DNA of 22,702 nt, from contig JAJYTJ010000053.1 of NCBI GenBank assembly GCA_021793115.1, forward strand, positions 1-22,702, read 5' to 3'. This document shows positions 1 to 6,831 of the stretch, in pieces; within the stretch, counting starts at the first letter, position 1, and the number at the start of each line of letters is the position of its first letter. The translations under genes and the position numbers were made by a program. This stretch comes from Actinomycetes bacterium (lineage in GTDB: Bacteria > Actinomycetota > Actinomycetes > Actinomycetales > Cellulomonadaceae). Under the pieces are notes generated by a model, which worked only from the letters and a program-made list of their open reading frames with translations, made no database searches and was not told the DNA's origin.

Positions 1-1180
1 GCGTCTGGAAGGCGGTGGCCTCCAGCACGGCGCGCGCGATGTGGCCCTTGTTGACGTACCGCGTCAGGCCGACGAGCGCGCCGCGCGCGTCCGCCTTCCA
101 GTACGGCGCGAACAGGCCGGAGAACGCCGGCACGAAGTACGCGCCGCCGTTGTCCTCGACGGTGTCGGCGAGCTGCTCGATCTCCGGGGCGGACGTGATG
201 ATGCCCAGGTTGTCGCGCAGCCACTGCACCAGCGAGCCCGTCACGGCGATCGAGCCCTCGAGCGCGTACACGGCCGGGCTGTCACCGATCTTGTAGCAGA
301 GGGTGGTGAGCAGGCCGTTCTTCGACGGGACCGGGGACGTGCCCGTGTTGAGGAGCATGAAGTTGCCGGTGCCGTACGTGTTCTTGGCGGTGCCGACCTC
401 GAAGCACGCCTGGCCGAACGTCGCCGCCTGCTGGTCGCCCAGGTCGCCCGCGATCGGCACGCCCGGCAGCAGGCCACCGGCGCGGTCGTAGCCGTAGACC
501 TCGGACGAGGACTTGATCGTCGGGAGCATCGACATCGGGATGCCCATGTCCTTGGCGATGTCCTCGTCCCACGACAGGGTCGCCAGGTCCATGAGCATGG
601 TGCGCGAGGCGTTGGTGACGTCGGTGACGTGCACGCCGCCGTCGGGGCCGCCGGTCATGTTCCAGATGACCCAGGTGTCCGTGTTGCCGAACGCGAGCTG
701 GCCGGCCTCGGCCTTCTCGCGGGCGCCGGGGACGTTCTCGAGGATCCAGCGGACCTTGGGGCCGGAGAAGTAGGTCGCGAGCGGGAGGCCGACGCGGGAC
801 TTGTAGCGGTCCTGGCCGCCGCCGAGGGCGCCGAGGTCCTCGATGATCTTGGCCGTGCGGGTGTCCTGCCAGACGATCGCGTTGTAGACGGGCTCGCCGG
901 TGGTGCGGTCCCACACCACGGTGGTCTCGCGCTGGTTGGTGATGCCGACCGCCGCGATGTCGTTGCCGGTGAGGTTCGCCCGCGTGAGGGCCAGGCCGAC
1001 GACCTCGCGGACGTTGTCCCAGATCTCGGCGGGGTTGTGCTCCACCCAGCCGGGCTTGGGGAAGATCTGCTCGTGCTCCTTCTGGCCGACGGAGACGATG
1101 CGGCCGGAGTGGTCGAAGATGATGGCGCGCGAGCTGGTGGTGCCCTGGTCGATGGCGAGCACGTACTTGGTGTCGGGCAT
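1..1180 (-). CDS. glpK: Glycerol kinase, C-terminus beyond window edge
   Basis: Phosphorylates glycerol with ATP to sn-glycerol 3-phosphate in the cytoplasm, the first step of glycerol catabolism. The first 393 codons are visible of a family length near 500; the rest lies left of the window. The N-terminus carries the FGGY-kinase phosphate motif DQGTTSSR (residues 11-18), followed by the expected [16 protein letters not shown] and [11 protein letters not shown] segments and, further on, GDLGDQQAA and [11 protein letters not shown]. The ATG at 1178-1180 has a strong AAGGAG ribosome site just upstream. It is the third gene of glpD-glpF-glpK and is separated from glpF by 154 bp that contain a strong stem-loop. 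No frame break is seen; the truncation is only the window edge. Confidence 0.97.
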   Translation of the reverse strand, partial: MPDTKYVLAIDQGTTSSRAIIFDHSGRIVSVGQKEHEQIFPKPGWVEHNPAEIWDNVREVVGLALTRANLTGNDIAAVGITNQRETTVVWDRTTGEPVYNAIVWQDTRTAKIIEDLGALGGGQDRYKSRVGLPLATYFSGPKVRWILENVPGAREKAEAGQLAFGNTDTWVIWNMTGGPDGGVHVTDVTNASRTMLMDLATLSWDEDIAKDMGIPMSMLPTIKSSSEVYGYDRAGGLLPGVPIAGDLGDQQAATFGQACFEVGTAKNTYGTGNFMLLNTGTSPVPSKNGLLTTLCYKIGDSPAVYALEGSIAVTGSLVQWLRDNLGIITSAPEIEQLADTVEDNGGAYFVPAFSGLFAPYWKADARGALVGLTRYVNKGHIARAVLEATAFQT

Positions 1181-1215
1181 GACGAAACTCCTTGACGAGG
1201 TGATGAGGAGAGACG

Positions 1216-1260
1216 TCCCGGCGGCGCGTGGGTCGCGGTGCGCGGAGCGCGCCGCCGGGA
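1216..1260 (-). terminator. Perfect 13-bp stem-loop between glpF and glpK
   Basis: The arms TCCCGGCGGCGCG (1216-1228) and CGCGCCGCCGGGA (1248-1260) are exact reverse complements around a 19-nt loop. It lies after the glpF stop and 35 nt before the glpK start. No T-run follows on the transcribed strand, so it may be a partial terminator, a 3'-end stabiliser for the glpDF message or a processing site. The structure is seen; the role is inferred. Confidence 0.6.
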
Positions 1261-1334
1261 GTCTGGGGGGATGCCGGTCCGTGGTCCCTCGTGGGTGGCC
1301 GGCGTGACCTCAGGGTGGTGCGGAGGAACCTTGC

Positions 1335-2060
1335 TCAGACGATGTACGCGTGCGCCGCGAGGCCGGCGAGCGCGCCGCCGACGAGCGGGCCGAACACCGG
1401 GACCCAGGAGTAGGCCCAGTCGCTCTTGCCCTTGCCCGGGATCGGGAGGAAGGCGTGCGCGATGCGCGGGCCGAGGTCACGGGCGGGGTTGATGGCGTAC
1501 CCGGTCGGACCACCGAGGCTCATGCCGATGCCGACGACGAGGAACGACACGGCGACGGGGCCGAGGCCGCTCGGGGTCTTGCCGAAGGCGATGACGATGA
1601 AGACCAGGATGAAGGTGCCGATGAGCTCAGTGATGAAGTTCCATGCGTAGGAACGGATCGCCGGGCCGGTGGAGAACACGCCCAGCTTCGTCGCCGGGTC
1701 GGCGTCCTCGTCGAAGTGCTTCTTGTAGGCCAGCCAGCAGAGGATGGCGCCGATGATGCCGCCGATGAGCTGCGCCAGCCAGTACAGCAGCATGTTGCTG
1801 AAGGTTGCCGGAACTCCGGGAGCGAACTCCTTGGCGCGGTCGGCATAGAGCCCGAGCGTGACGGCCGGGTTGATGTGCGCACCCGACTTGAACGAGGCGT
1901 AGACGCCGGCCATGACCGCAAAGCCCCACCCGAAGGTGATGACGACCCAGCCGGAGCTGAACCCCTTGTTCTTCGGGAGGATGACGTTCGCCACGACGCC
2001 GGTACCGAGGAGGACCAGGATCGCCGTTCCGACGATCTCGGAGACAAAAGCTTGACTCAC
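1335..2060 (-). CDS. glpF: Glycerol facilitator (aquaglyceroporin, MIP family)
   Basis: Membrane channel for passive entry of glycerol, which glpK then traps as glycerol 3-phosphate. The 241-residue product has the length and hydrophobicity of a six-helix MIP channel. Both pore-forming NPA motifs are present (residues 64-66 and 191-193), and the second continues as NPARDLGPR; the Asp after NPAR is typical of glycerol-conducting members rather than pure aquaporins. The GTG at 2058-2060 gives the SQAFVSEIVGTAILV N-terminus that begins helix 1; the ribosome site before it is weak (AAAGTGGG). It follows glpD by 69 bp and precedes glpK, so it is the middle gene of the operon. Confidence 0.95.
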   Translation of the reverse strand: MSQAFVSEIVGTAILVLLGTGVVANVILPKNKGFSSGWVVITFGWGFAVMAGVYASFKSGAHINPAVTLGLYADRAKEFAPGVPATFSNMLLYWLAQLIGGIIGAILCWLAYKKHFDEDADPATKLGVFSTGPAIRSYAWNFITELIGTFILVFIVIAFGKTPSGLGPVAVSFLVVGIGMSLGGPTGYAINPARDLGPRIAHAFLPIPGKGKSDWAYSWVPVFGPLVGGALAGLAAHAYIV

Positions 2061-2069
2061 GGTCTACCC

Positions 2070-2100
2070 ACTTTCGTTGTGACGGGACTTCGTTGTCACG
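2070..2100. repeat. Short direct repeat upstream of glpF
   Basis: Two near-identical copies, ACTTTCGTTGTGACG (2070-2084) and ACTTCGTTGTCACG (2087-2100), lie within 40 bp upstream of the glpF start. They could be a regulator site or a chance duplication; nothing in the sequence decides between these. Confidence 0.35.
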
Positions 2101-2108
2101 TGCACCCT
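2098..2108 (+). promoter_or_regulatory. Candidate operator motif in the glpD-glpF gap
   Basis: ACGTGCACCCT here is identical over 11 bp to 3996-4006 in the regulator/glpD divergent region. Its core GTGCAC is self-complementary. Occurrence in both non-coding gaps of the same locus suggests a site for the divergent SorC-type regulator. GTGCAC alone also occurs in coding sequence nearby, so the evidence is modest. Confidence 0.35.
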
Positions 2109-2127
2109 CGCGGCCAGGCCGCGGGGG
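2105..2127 (-). terminator. Stem-loop just after the glpD stop
   Basis: CGCGGCC (2109-2115) and GGCCGCG (2117-2123) pair around a single base, and three further pairs form beyond one mismatch (2105-2107 with 2125-2127). A one-base loop is sterically strained, so in RNA the innermost pairs would open. It could stabilise the glpD 3' end or modulate read-through to glpF. It overlaps the candidate operator motif by a few bases. Confidence 0.3.
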
Positions 2128-2129
2128 GT

Positions 2130-3902
2130 CTAGCGGCCGGTGTCCGGGGAACCGGCTCCCTTCCCGACGGCGTACATCGGGGTGAGGTCTGTGGCCTTGA
2201 GGCGGACCGCCTCCGCGGAGGCGTCGTCGCTCTCCTGCGCCGCGGCGTCCTCCGCCTCGACGCGCTCACGATAGGCCTGGATCTCCTTGGCGCGGGTCTT
2301 CTCGTCCCACCCGAGCACGGGCCCGACGAGGTCCGCGATCTCCTCGAGCGCCGCCACGCCCTTGTCCGCCTGCTCGTAGTTGAGGCGCGTGCGGTGCATG
2401 AGGATGTCGTCCAGGTGCAGCACGCCCTCGTGCGTCGCCGCGTAGAGCGCCTCGACGCGCGTGTAGGCCGGGGCGCCGGTGAGGGGCTTGGCCAGGTCCG
2501 GGCGCTCCTCGATGAGCTCGACGAGCTCCTGCAGCAGCGAGCCGTACCGCTCCAGCAGGTGCGCGACGCGCCCTTCGTCCCAGCCGTACGTCTTGGCCCA
2601 GCCCTTGGCCTGCGCCTCGATCACCGGCAGGCCGTCGGCGCCGGCGAGCGGCAGGTTCGCCGTCGGGGACGGCATCGCCTTGGCGCGCGCGCCGAGCGCG
2701 AAGTCCACGGCGTCCTTGGCCATGACGCGGTAGGTGGTGAGCTTGCCGCCCGCGATGACCGTGAAGCCCGGCGCGGGGGAGGCGACCGTGTGCTCGCGGG
2801 ACACCTTGGTCGACTGGGTGCCCTCCTTGACCTCCGGCTGCAGCAGCGGCCGCAGGCCGGCGTAGACGCCGATGACGTCGTCGCGCGTCAGCGGGTCCTT
2901 GAGGACGGTGTTGGCGTGCTCGATGACGTAGTCGATGTCGGCGCCCGTGGCCACCGGGTGGCGCAGCTCCTGCACCCACGGGGTGTCGGTGGTGCCGATG
3001 ACCCAGTAGCGCGGCCACGGGATGAGGAACAGCACGGACTTCTCGGTCTGGAGGATCAGGCCGACGTCCCCGCGGATCCGGCTGCGCGGCACGGTCAGGT
3101 GGATGCCCTTGGAGGCGAGCACCTTGAGACCGCCGGTCGAGCCGGTGAGCGCCTCGGTCTGCTCGGTCCACACGCCCGTGGCGTTGATGACGTTCTTCGC
3201 CGCGACGTCGAACCGGTCGCCGGTCTCCACGTCGACCAGCTGCGCGCCGTTGACGCGGCCGGACGCGTCCTTGCGGATGCCGACCACCTCGGTGCGGCTG
3301 GCGGCGTGCGCGCCGTACGAGACCGCGGTCCGGATGAGGGTCTCCACGAGGCGGGCGTCGTCGAGCATCGTGTCCCAGTACTGGATCGCGCCGACGGCGA
3401 CGTCGGGGCGGAAGTCCGGGAACATCTCCATCATCCGCGTGTGCGACACGTGCTTGTGGAACGGGATCGCGTGGCGCGTGCCGGTCGAGGTCGCCAGCGC
3501 GTCGTAGAGCGCGATGCCCGCGCCCACGTACGCCCGCTCCCACACGTGGTGCTGCAGCGGGTAGAGGAACGGCGTCGGCTTCACCAGGTGCGGCGCGATG
3601 CGCGACCGGAGCAGGTTGCGCTCGGTCAGCGCCTCGTGGACCAGGTGGAAGTCGAGCATCTGCAGGTAGCGCAGGCCGCCGTGGGCCATCTTCGTCGACC
3701 GGCTCGAGGTGCCGGACGCCCAGTCCTGGGCCTCGACGACGGCGGTCGACAGGCCACGGGAGACCGCATCGAGTGCGATGCCGGCGCCGGTGACGCCGCC
3801 TCCGATGACCAGGATGTCGATCTCGTGGCCCGGCTCCGTGCTGGAACGAAGGGCCTCGAGAGCGGCGGAACGGGCCTGGGGCGTCAGCGGCGCGGTCCTC
3901 AT
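2130..3902 (-). CDS. glpD: Aerobic glycerol-3-phosphate dehydrogenase (FAD)
   Basis: Oxidises sn-glycerol 3-phosphate to dihydroxyacetone phosphate at the membrane, passing electrons to quinone. The 590-residue product has the family's usual size. The N-terminal FAD-binding motif is VIGGGVTGAG (residues 32-41), followed by the conserved GTSSRSTKMAHGGLRYL stretch (64-80), then the DAO fold and the C-terminal DAO_C region. I chose the ATG at 3900-3902 because AGGAG lies 8 nt before it; the in-frame GTG 24 nt upstream has no ribosome site and would add eight residues covering this site. It is the first gene of glpD-glpF-glpK and is divergent from the SorC-type regulator. Confidence 0.96.
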   Translation of the reverse strand: MRTAPLTPQARSAALEALRSSTEPGHEIDILVIGGGVTGAGIALDAVSRGLSTAVVEAQDWASGTSSRSTKMAHGGLRYLQMLDFHLVHEALTERNLLRSRIAPHLVKPTPFLYPLQHHVWERAYVGAGIALYDALATSTGTRHAIPFHKHVSHTRMMEMFPDFRPDVAVGAIQYWDTMLDDARLVETLIRTAVSYGAHAASRTEVVGIRKDASGRVNGAQLVDVETGDRFDVAAKNVINATGVWTEQTEALTGSTGGLKVLASKGIHLTVPRSRIRGDVGLILQTEKSVLFLIPWPRYWVIGTTDTPWVQELRHPVATGADIDYVIEHANTVLKDPLTRDDVIGVYAGLRPLLQPEVKEGTQSTKVSREHTVASPAPGFTVIAGGKLTTYRVMAKDAVDFALGARAKAMPSPTANLPLAGADGLPVIEAQAKGWAKTYGWDEGRVAHLLERYGSLLQELVELIEERPDLAKPLTGAPAYTRVEALYAATHEGVLHLDDILMHRTRLNYEQADKGVAALEEIADLVGPVLGWDEKTRAKEIQAYRERVEAEDAAAQESDDASAEAVRLKATDLTPMYAVGKGAGSPDTGR

Positions 3903-3987
3903 GTGAACTTCTCCTGCACTAGGCACGCTCGCCCGTCGGGGGCGGCTGAGTTATCGTCATCGCCAACTGAACGCATGCGCAACACGA

Positions 3988-4006
3988 GTGCACAAACGTG
4001 CACCCT
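3988..4006. promoter_or_regulatory. Candidate operator between glpD and the regulator
   Basis: Two GTGCAC hexamers (3988-3993 and 3998-4003) are separated by AAAC, so their centres lie 10 bp apart, one helical turn. The right copy extends as ACGTGCACCCT (3996-4006), shared exactly with 2098-2108. Its place in the 120-bp divergent region fits autoregulation plus control of glpD. I found no convincing -35/-10 pair for either gene here; GATAAC on the minus strand (3950-3955) is a possible glpD -10. Confidence 0.45.
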
Positions 4007-4028
4007 GGGAGGGACCTTGGGGGTGGGC

Positions 4029-5030
4029 ATGTACGTCAGCAAGGACCAGCAGGACGTGCTGCGGGCTGCCTCGATGTACTACCTGCAGGACCTCAAGATG
4101 GAGGTCATCGCCCGGCATCTCGGCACGTCGCGGTCCACCGTGTCGCGCCTGATCAAACGTGCGCGGCAGTCCGGGCTGGTCGAGATCACGCTGCGCCCGG
4201 CGAGCACCCGTGCACCCGGGCTGGGGCGCTCGATCACGTCGATCTTCGGCGTCGAGTCCTACGTGGTGCCGGTGCCGGACTCCGCGAGCGACCTCGAACG
4301 GCTCGAGCAGGCGTCCATGACGGGGGCCAAGCTCGTCTCGTCGTGGTTCGACTCCGACATGGTGCTCGGCGTGGCCTGGGGCACCACGCTCGCGTCGGTG
4401 TCGCGGTACCTGGTGCCCAAGCCCACGCGCAGCGCGGCCGTGGTCCAGCTCAACGGCGCCGCGAACATGCGCACCAGCGGCATCGAGTACGCGTCGGACC
4501 TCATCTCCAGCTTCGGCACCGCGTTCGGCGCCGCCGTGCACCACTTCTCGGTGCCCGCGTTCTTCGACTACCCGGACACCAAGGCCGCGATGTGGCGCGA
4601 ACGCTCGGTCAAGCGCGTGCTCGATATGCAGCGCCGGGCCGACATCGCCGTGTTCTCCGTGGGCGCGCTCGCGGGCGCCGTGCCGTCGCACGTGTACTCC
4701 GCCGGCTACCTCGACGAGGACGACGTGCGCGTGCTGCACGACGAGGGGGTGGTCGGCGACGTGTGCACGGTGTTCCTGCGGGCCGACGGCTCGTGGGAGG
4801 ACATCTCGCTGAACGAACGTGCGACGGGTCCGACGCCGGTCCAGCTGCAGCGGATCCCGCGGCGCGTGTGCATCGTCGCCGGCGACGCGAAGGTGACCCC
4901 CCTGCTGGCCGCGCTGCGTGCCGGGGTGGTGACCGACCTCGTCGTCGACGAGATCACGGCGACGGGGCTGCTGGACGCGGTGGAGCCGGTCCCGCTGCAG
5001 CGCCGGGCCCGCGCGCGGCTGGGCAGCTGA
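4029..5030 (+). CDS. SorC/DeoR-type sugar-binding transcriptional regulator
   Basis: Predicted effector-responsive DNA-binding protein, probably controlling the divergent glp operon. An N-terminal helix-turn-helix spans residues 24-45 (MEVIARHLGTSRSTVSRLIKRA). The rest (about 60-325) is the SorC sugar-binding fold, with VLGVAWGTTLASV, VVQLNGAANMRTSG and GDVCTVFLRADG blocks typical of the family. Members sense phosphorylated sugars, so glycerol 3-phosphate or dihydroxyacetone phosphate are plausible effectors (inference). The start is uncertain: GGGAGGG at 4007-4013 is better spaced for the in-frame GTG at 4023 (two extra residues) than for the ATG at 4029. Glycerol operons in other actinobacteria are often controlled by IclR-type (GylR) or GlpR proteins, so a SorC-type neighbour is a variation. 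Confidence 0.88.
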   Translation: MYVSKDQQDVLRAASMYYLQDLKMEVIARHLGTSRSTVSRLIKRARQSGLVEITLRPASTRAPGLGRSITSIFGVESYVVPVPDSASDLERLEQASMTGAKLVSSWFDSDMVLGVAWGTTLASVSRYLVPKPTRSAAVVQLNGAANMRTSGIEYASDLISSFGTAFGAAVHHFSVPAFFDYPDTKAAMWRERSVKRVLDMQRRADIAVFSVGALAGAVPSHVYSAGYLDEDDVRVLHDEGVVGDVCTVFLRADGSWEDISLNERATGPTPVQLQRIPRRVCIVAGDAKVTPLLAALRAGVVTDLVVDEITATGLLDAVEPVPLQRRARARLGS

Positions 5031-5053
5031 CCGGGGCGCACGTCGCCGGTGGC

Positions 5054-5059
5054 TACCGT
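5054..5059 (+). promoter_or_regulatory. -10 element TACCGT for a leaderless argA transcript
   Basis: TACCGT matches the actinobacterial TAnnnT -10 pattern and ends 6 nt before the GTG at 5066, placing the transcription start on or next to the start codon. No ribosome-binding site is visible. The 35-bp gap after the upstream gene leaves room for this promoter. Confidence 0.55.
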
Positions 5060-5065
5060 GGGGGC

Positions 5066-5572
5066 GTGATCCCCGAGCTGCGGGTGCGCCCCGCGACGCC
5101 CGCCGACGTGCACGCCATCCACGACCTCGTCGAGCCCTACGCCACCGAGCGCATCCTCCTGGCCAAGGAGTGGGTCGGCTACTACGAGGCCGTGCAGGAG
5201 TTCGTTGTCGCGGTGGTCGGCGACGAGGTCATCGGCTGCGGTGCGCTGCACGTCATGTGGTCCGACCTCGCCGAGATCCGCACGCTGGCGGTCGACCCGT
5301 CGCGGCGGCGCCACGGCGTGGGCCATGCGCTCATCGAGGCGCTGCTCGAGCGGGCCCGTGCCTTCGGGCTGCGGCGCGTGTTCTGCCTGACGTTCGAGGT
5401 CGACTTCTTCGCCTCGCACGGCTTCCGCGTCATCGCGGGCACGCCGGTGGCGCCGGACGTCTACGCCGAGCTGCTGCGCTCGCACGACGACGGCGTGGCG
5501 GAGTTCCTCGACCTGGCGCGCGTGAAGCCGAACACGCTCGGCAACACGCGCATGCTGCTCGACCTCGCCTGA
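5066..5572 (+). CDS. argA: Amino-acid N-acetyltransferase, short ArgA (GNAT)
   Basis: Predicted N-acetylglutamate synthase: transfers acetyl from acetyl-CoA to the alpha-amino group of glutamate (or glutamine), the first step of arginine synthesis. The 168-residue GNAT protein matches the stand-alone actinobacterial type (M. tuberculosis Rv2747, from memory) through EAVQEFVVAV, VIGCGALHVMWSDLAEIRTL, the acetyl-CoA loop RRRHGVGHALIEAL, VFCLTFEVDFFASHGFR and GVAEFLDLARVKPNTLGNTR. It lacks the kinase-like domain of E. coli ArgA. The GTG start is set by the leaderless promoter spacing. No other arg gene is adjacent. The stop codon lies inside the first unit of a 16-bp tandem repeat. Confidence 0.88.
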   Translation: MIPELRVRPATPADVHAIHDLVEPYATERILLAKEWVGYYEAVQEFVVAVVGDEVIGCGALHVMWSDLAEIRTLAVDPSRRRHGVGHALIEALLERARAFGLRRVFCLTFEVDFFASHGFRVIAGTPVAPDVYAELLRSHDDGVAEFLDLARVKPNTLGNTRMLLDLA

Positions 5573-5616
5573 CCCCGCCCGGGCCTGACCCCGCCCGGGT
5601 CTGACCCCGCCCTCGC
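5569..5616. repeat. Three 16-bp tandem repeats overlapping the argA stop
   Basis: Units at 5569-5584, 5585-5600 and 5601-5616 all begin CTGACCCCGCCC. The first two end GGGC and GGGT; the third ends TCGC. The first unit includes the argA TGA, so the duplication grew from the gene end, and each unit brings another TGA. Units one and two contain GCCCGGG. Confidence 0.85.
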
Positions 5617-5627
5617 CCCCGCCCCCC
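5605..5627 (-). other. G-quadruplex motif, G-rich on the minus strand
   Basis: C-runs at 5605-5608, 5610-5612, 5616-5620 and 5622-5627 are separated by 1, 3 and 1 nt, so the minus strand has four G-runs of 3 or more with very short loops. Transcripts reading leftward through mutY would carry the G-rich version. Folding is predicted, not shown. Confidence 0.5.
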
Positions 5628-5677
5628 TTCACAACACACTGGAACGGACTCACCGCGACTCGCGGCCGGGAGCGGCC

Positions 5678-5840
5678 GGTTCGTTCCACCCGGGGTCCGA
5701 TGGCTCCACCCGTGGTTTGGTTCGTTCCACCCGGGGTCCGATGGCTCCACCCGTGGTTTGGTTCGTTCCACCCGGGGTCAGAGGGCTCCACCTGTGGTTC
5801 GGTTCGTTCCACCCCGGGTCAGAGGGCTCCACCCTGGGAC
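5678..5840. repeat. Four 41-bp tandem repeats between convergent genes
   Basis: Units start at 5678, 5719, 5760 and 5801, each with GGTTCGTTCCACCC. The first two are identical; the third and fourth diverge progressively (CCGATGG becomes CAGAGGG) and the last decays before 5841. Each unit has two related halves about 20 bp apart, one with ACCCGGGGT and one with CCACCCGTGG, both small imperfect palindromes. The 41-bp period is not a multiple of three and no gene with a start or ribosome site reads through, so I regard it as non-coding. The rest of the 310-bp gap (5573-5882) holds the 16-bp repeats, two G-quadruplex motifs and no gene. Confidence 0.9.
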
Positions 5841-5882
5841 GGGGCACGCGGGGCGAGGCGGGGAGTGGGTGCTGGGGTGGGG
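5841..5882 (+). other. G-quadruplex motif next to the mutY stop
   Basis: Six G-runs (5841-5844, 5850-5853, 5860-5863, 5867-5869, 5874-5877, 5879-5882) are separated by 5, 6, 3, 4 and 1 nt, directly against the mutY stop codon. Rightward transcripts from argA would carry the G-rich version. Such motifs are frequent in very GC-rich genomes, so significance needs a background comparison. Confidence 0.5.
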
Positions 5883-6779
5883 TCAGGGGAGCCGGTAGGA
5901 GGCGGGGTCCTCGTCCGGTGCGGCCGGCGTGCCGGCGGCCGTGAGTGGCACGACGAGCCCGTCCGCGACCAGCCCCTCCACGCAGCGGCCGAGCTGGCGG
6001 GCGTCGGGCCACACCGCCGCCACCGCGTCCGCCGGCACCGGCCCGAGGCCGTCGCGCAGCAGCGCCATGACGCGCCCGCGCACCTGACGGTCCGTGCCGT
6101 GCCACGGCTGCCGGCGCCGGACGTGCCGGTGCTCGTCGGGCGGACGGCCGGCAGCCAGCCACACGCACGAGGGGGCGAGCGGGCAGGCGTCGCAGCGCGG
6201 CGCGCGAGCCGTGCAGACGAGCGCGCCGAGCTCCATCGTCGCGAGCGCCCACCGCGCGGCCGTGGCGTCGTCGGGCGGCGTCAGCGCGGCGGCACGGGCG
6301 GCCTCGGCGACGGTCTGGGTCGGCGGCGGCAGCGCCACGCCGTCCGCGTGGCGGCCCAGGACGCGGCGCACGTTCGTGTCCAGCACCACGGCCCGCCGGC
6401 CGAACGCGAACGCGCGCACGGCCGCCGCGGTGTACGCGCCGACGCCGGGCAGGGCCAGCAGCGCCGCCTCGTCCTGCGGCACCTGGCCGCCGTGGCGCTC
6501 GACGATCGCGACCGCGCAGGCGTGCAGCCGCAGGGCGCGCCGCGGGTAGCCGAGCCGGTCCCACGCGCGCACCGCGTCGCCGGGTGCCGCCGCCGCCAGG
6601 CTCGCCGGCGAGGGCCATCGGGCCAGCCAGGCGCGCCACGCGGGTTCCACGCGCGACACCGGCGTCTGCTGCAGCATCACCTCGCTGACGAGGACCCCCC
6701 AGGGCGTCCGGTCGGCCGCGCGCCACGGCAGCACGCGCGCGTGCGCGTCGAACCAGGCGAGCAACGGGTCGGTGGGCAC
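5883..6779 (-). CDS. mutY: A/G-specific adenine glycosylase
   Basis: Base-excision repair enzyme that removes adenine mispaired with 8-oxoguanine. The 298-residue protein has the MutY catalytic pair: Glu33 in SEVMLQQT and Asp134 in LDTNVRRVLG. The helix-hairpin-helix LPGVGAYTAAAV spans 110-121. Cys189, Cys196, Cys199 and Cys205 form the C-x6-C-x2-C-x5-C pattern of the 4Fe-4S cluster. It is shorter than E. coli MutY (about 350), with a reduced C-terminal domain, as in other actinobacteria. The GTG at 6777-6779 has GGGAGAGGA upstream; an overlapping ATG there is out of frame. It is convergent with argA and divergent from the next GNAT gene, 52 bp away. Confidence 0.93.
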   Translation of the reverse strand: MPTDPLLAWFDAHARVLPWRAADRTPWGVLVSEVMLQQTPVSRVEPAWRAWLARWPSPASLAAAAPGDAVRAWDRLGYPRRALRLHACAVAIVERHGGQVPQDEAALLALPGVGAYTAAAVRAFAFGRRAVVLDTNVRRVLGRHADGVALPPPTQTVAEAARAAALTPPDDATAARWALATMELGALVCTARAPRCDACPLAPSCVWLAAGRPPDEHRHVRRRQPWHGTDRQVRGRVMALLRDGLGPVPADAVAAVWPDARQLGRCVEGLVADGLVVPLTAAGTPAAPDEDPASYRLP

Positions 6780-6819
6780 GGGACATCCTCTCCCGGGTGA
6801 AGCCTCGCGCCCGCGGACC

Positions 6820-6825
6820 TACCCT
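6820..6825 (+). promoter_or_regulatory. -10 element TACCCT for a leaderless GNAT transcript
   Basis: TACCCT lies exactly 6 nt before the ATG at 6832, the spacing seen at argA and disA. This favours transcription starting at the ATG and decides the start of the gene. Confidence 0.55.
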
Positions 6826-6831
6826 CGAGGC

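Noticed and set aside
1350..5030. A 1226-codon open frame on the plus strand running antisense through glpF and glpD into the regulator
   Set aside because: High GC removes stop codons in antisense frames. Only the last third (from about 4023) has family similarity; the upstream part mirrors glpF and glpD and has no ribosome site.
5678..5840. CRISPR array or repeat-containing protein
   Set aside because: The 41-bp units are directly adjacent with no unique spacers and no cas genes are near. The period is not a multiple of three, so a protein reading would change frame at each unit.
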